Part shown: positions 7,163 to 7,427 of the stretch, one piece after another
Numbering within the stretch: the first letter of the stretch is position 1
How the letters are laid out: every line of letters starts with the position of its first letter
Translations under genes and position numbers: made by a program
The notes under the pieces: generated by a model
The model's input: only the letters and a program-made list of their open reading frames with translations
The model's database searches: none
Told to the model about the DNA's origin: nothing
DNA from: Bacteroidota bacterium
GTDB lineage: Bacteria > Bacteroidota > Bacteroidia > Flavobacteriales > Flavobacteriaceae
Assembly (NCBI GenBank): GCA_023386255.1
Contig: JAEWKB010000045.1
Coordinates: 1 to 7,427, forward strand
DNA: 7,427 bases
Direction: 5' to 3'

Positions 7163-7174
7163 AAACGGAATTGT
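7140..7174. terminator. Perfect hairpin at the stop codon, likely bidirectional terminator
   Basis: Positions 7140-7154 and 7160-7174 are perfect reverse complements: 15 bp of stem closing on a 5-nt loop, GCCGG. The stem runs from the last codons of the phosphatase gene through its TAA (7160-7162). On the other strand it lies 24 bp past the kinase stop, so it can serve both converging transcripts. No run of U follows the stem on either strand, though the inner stem has five A/T pairs on each arm, so it departs from the textbook intrinsic terminator. Confidence 0.65.
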
Positions 7175-7197
7175 GTAAAGTAGATTTAAATTTATTG

Positions 7198-7427
7198 TTA
7201 TCTCCTGAAGATACGCTGCCACAGCGTTTTCTTCTTTTCAACTTCAGGCCCGTAGCCGTAACCGTAGCCATAGCCGTAACCATAACCATACCCATAACCG
7301 TAGCCATAGCCGTAAGCTTTTTTAATGTTGGTATCATTAAGGATAATAGCCATATTAGGCAGCTTTTTCTCTTTGTGCAGCCCTTCCGGTATTGCAAGCA
7401 ACCTCTTATCAAGATGATTGGCCCGAG
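7198..7427 (-). CDS. Polysaccharide-export tyrosine autokinase (Wzc-like BY-kinase), C-terminal fragment
   Basis: The frame is open from the right window edge to a TAA at 7198-7200, giving 76 residues. They begin RANHLDKRLLAIPEGL, continue LPNMAIILNDTNIKKA, then eleven Tyr-Gly pairs, and end PEVEKKKTLWQRIFRR. The ILND-x-N stretch followed by a Tyr-rich tail is the end of the ATPase domain and the autophosphorylation cluster of Wzc/CapAB-type BY-kinases of Bacteroidota. The full protein (Wzz-like periplasmic domain, two TM segments, Walker motifs) would lie outside the window. An internal TTG at 7399-7401 is not a credible start, because the frame reads in coherently from upstream. Phosphorylation of the tail tunes oligomerisation and thus polymer export, and the convergent PHP phosphatase is the expected counter-enzyme. 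The tail is unusually regular; see the repeat entry. Confidence 0.88.
   Translation of the reverse strand, partial: RANHLDKRLLAIPEGLHKEKKLPNMAIILNDTNIKKAYGYGYGYGYGYGYGYGYGYGYGPEVEKKKTLWQRIFRR
7249..7314 (-). repeat. Hexanucleotide tandem repeat encoding (Tyr-Gly)11
   Basis: Eleven 6-bp units encode eleven Tyr-Gly pairs at the kinase C-terminus. Tyrosine codons mix TAC and TAT, and glycine codons mix GGC, GGT and one GGG, so the DNA is degenerate while the protein is perfect. Inside it, 7259-7279 and 7295-7315 are identical over 21 bp at an offset of 36 bp (six units), which suggests an older 36-bp duplication or slippage step. It is a coding repeat, not a CRISPR array. Confidence 0.92.

Noticed and set aside
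7249..7314. Short regular repeats resembling a CRISPR or satellite array
   Set aside because: The unit is 6 bp with no spacers and lies in frame within the kinase tail, coding Tyr-Gly throughout. It is a protein-coding repeat.
7152..7412. 86-codon minus-strand frame rich in Met/Ala/Thr/Val repeats
   Set aside because: It is the out-of-frame reading of the Tyr-Gly repeat; the other minus frame gives a clear BY-kinase C-terminus.

Overview
The window looks like chromosomal DNA of a Bacteroidota member, most likely a Flavobacteriaceae species close to Flavobacterium. The grounds are a PorV2-type outer-membrane protein tied to the type IX secretion system, an Lnb-type (DUF4105) lipoprotein acyltransferase, a BY-kinase with a Tyr-Gly tail, promoter boxes of the Bacteroidota type (TTTG / TANNTTTG), and starts without Shine-Dalgarno sequences. 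All of this rests on reading motifs by eye; no database search was possible. I see no mobile element, CRISPR array, tRNA, rRNA or riboswitch.

Left part, minus strand (1-3610). Two transcription units point left. The right-hand one is pssA (phosphatidylserine synthase), whose stop codon directly abuts the start of a membrane-anchored GH25 muramidase. After 132 bp without a gene, which holds a good promoter, comes an MBOAT O-acyltransferase. It is followed 2 bp later by an SGNH-hydrolase-like protein that runs off the left edge. MBOAT plus SGNH is the usual pairing for O-acylation of an extracytoplasmic glycan.

Middle part, plus strand (3686-6360). A three-gene operon diverges from pssA: PorV2-like barrel, Lnb-like acyltransferase 12 bp later, then a small two-TM protein overlapping Lnb by ATGA. 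The third gene is clearly more AT-rich than its neighbours.

Right part (6425-7427). A PHP-family tyrosine phosphatase (CpsB/YwqE type, GTG start) converges on the C-terminus of a Wzc-like tyrosine autokinase that enters from the right edge. The kinase fragment ends in eleven Tyr-Gly pairs. A perfect 15-bp hairpin built into the phosphatase stop codon separates the two genes. This is the classic kinase/phosphatase pair controlling capsule or exopolysaccharide export.

The whole window concerns the cell envelope: phospholipid head group, peptidoglycan cleavage, glycan O-acylation, lipoprotein maturation, outer-membrane protein and polysaccharide export control. I did not find a convincingly new system. 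The items most worth a second look are the Tyr-Gly tail with its internal 36-bp-offset repeat, the stop-codon hairpin, and the PorV2-Lnb-small-protein operon with its AT-rich third gene.
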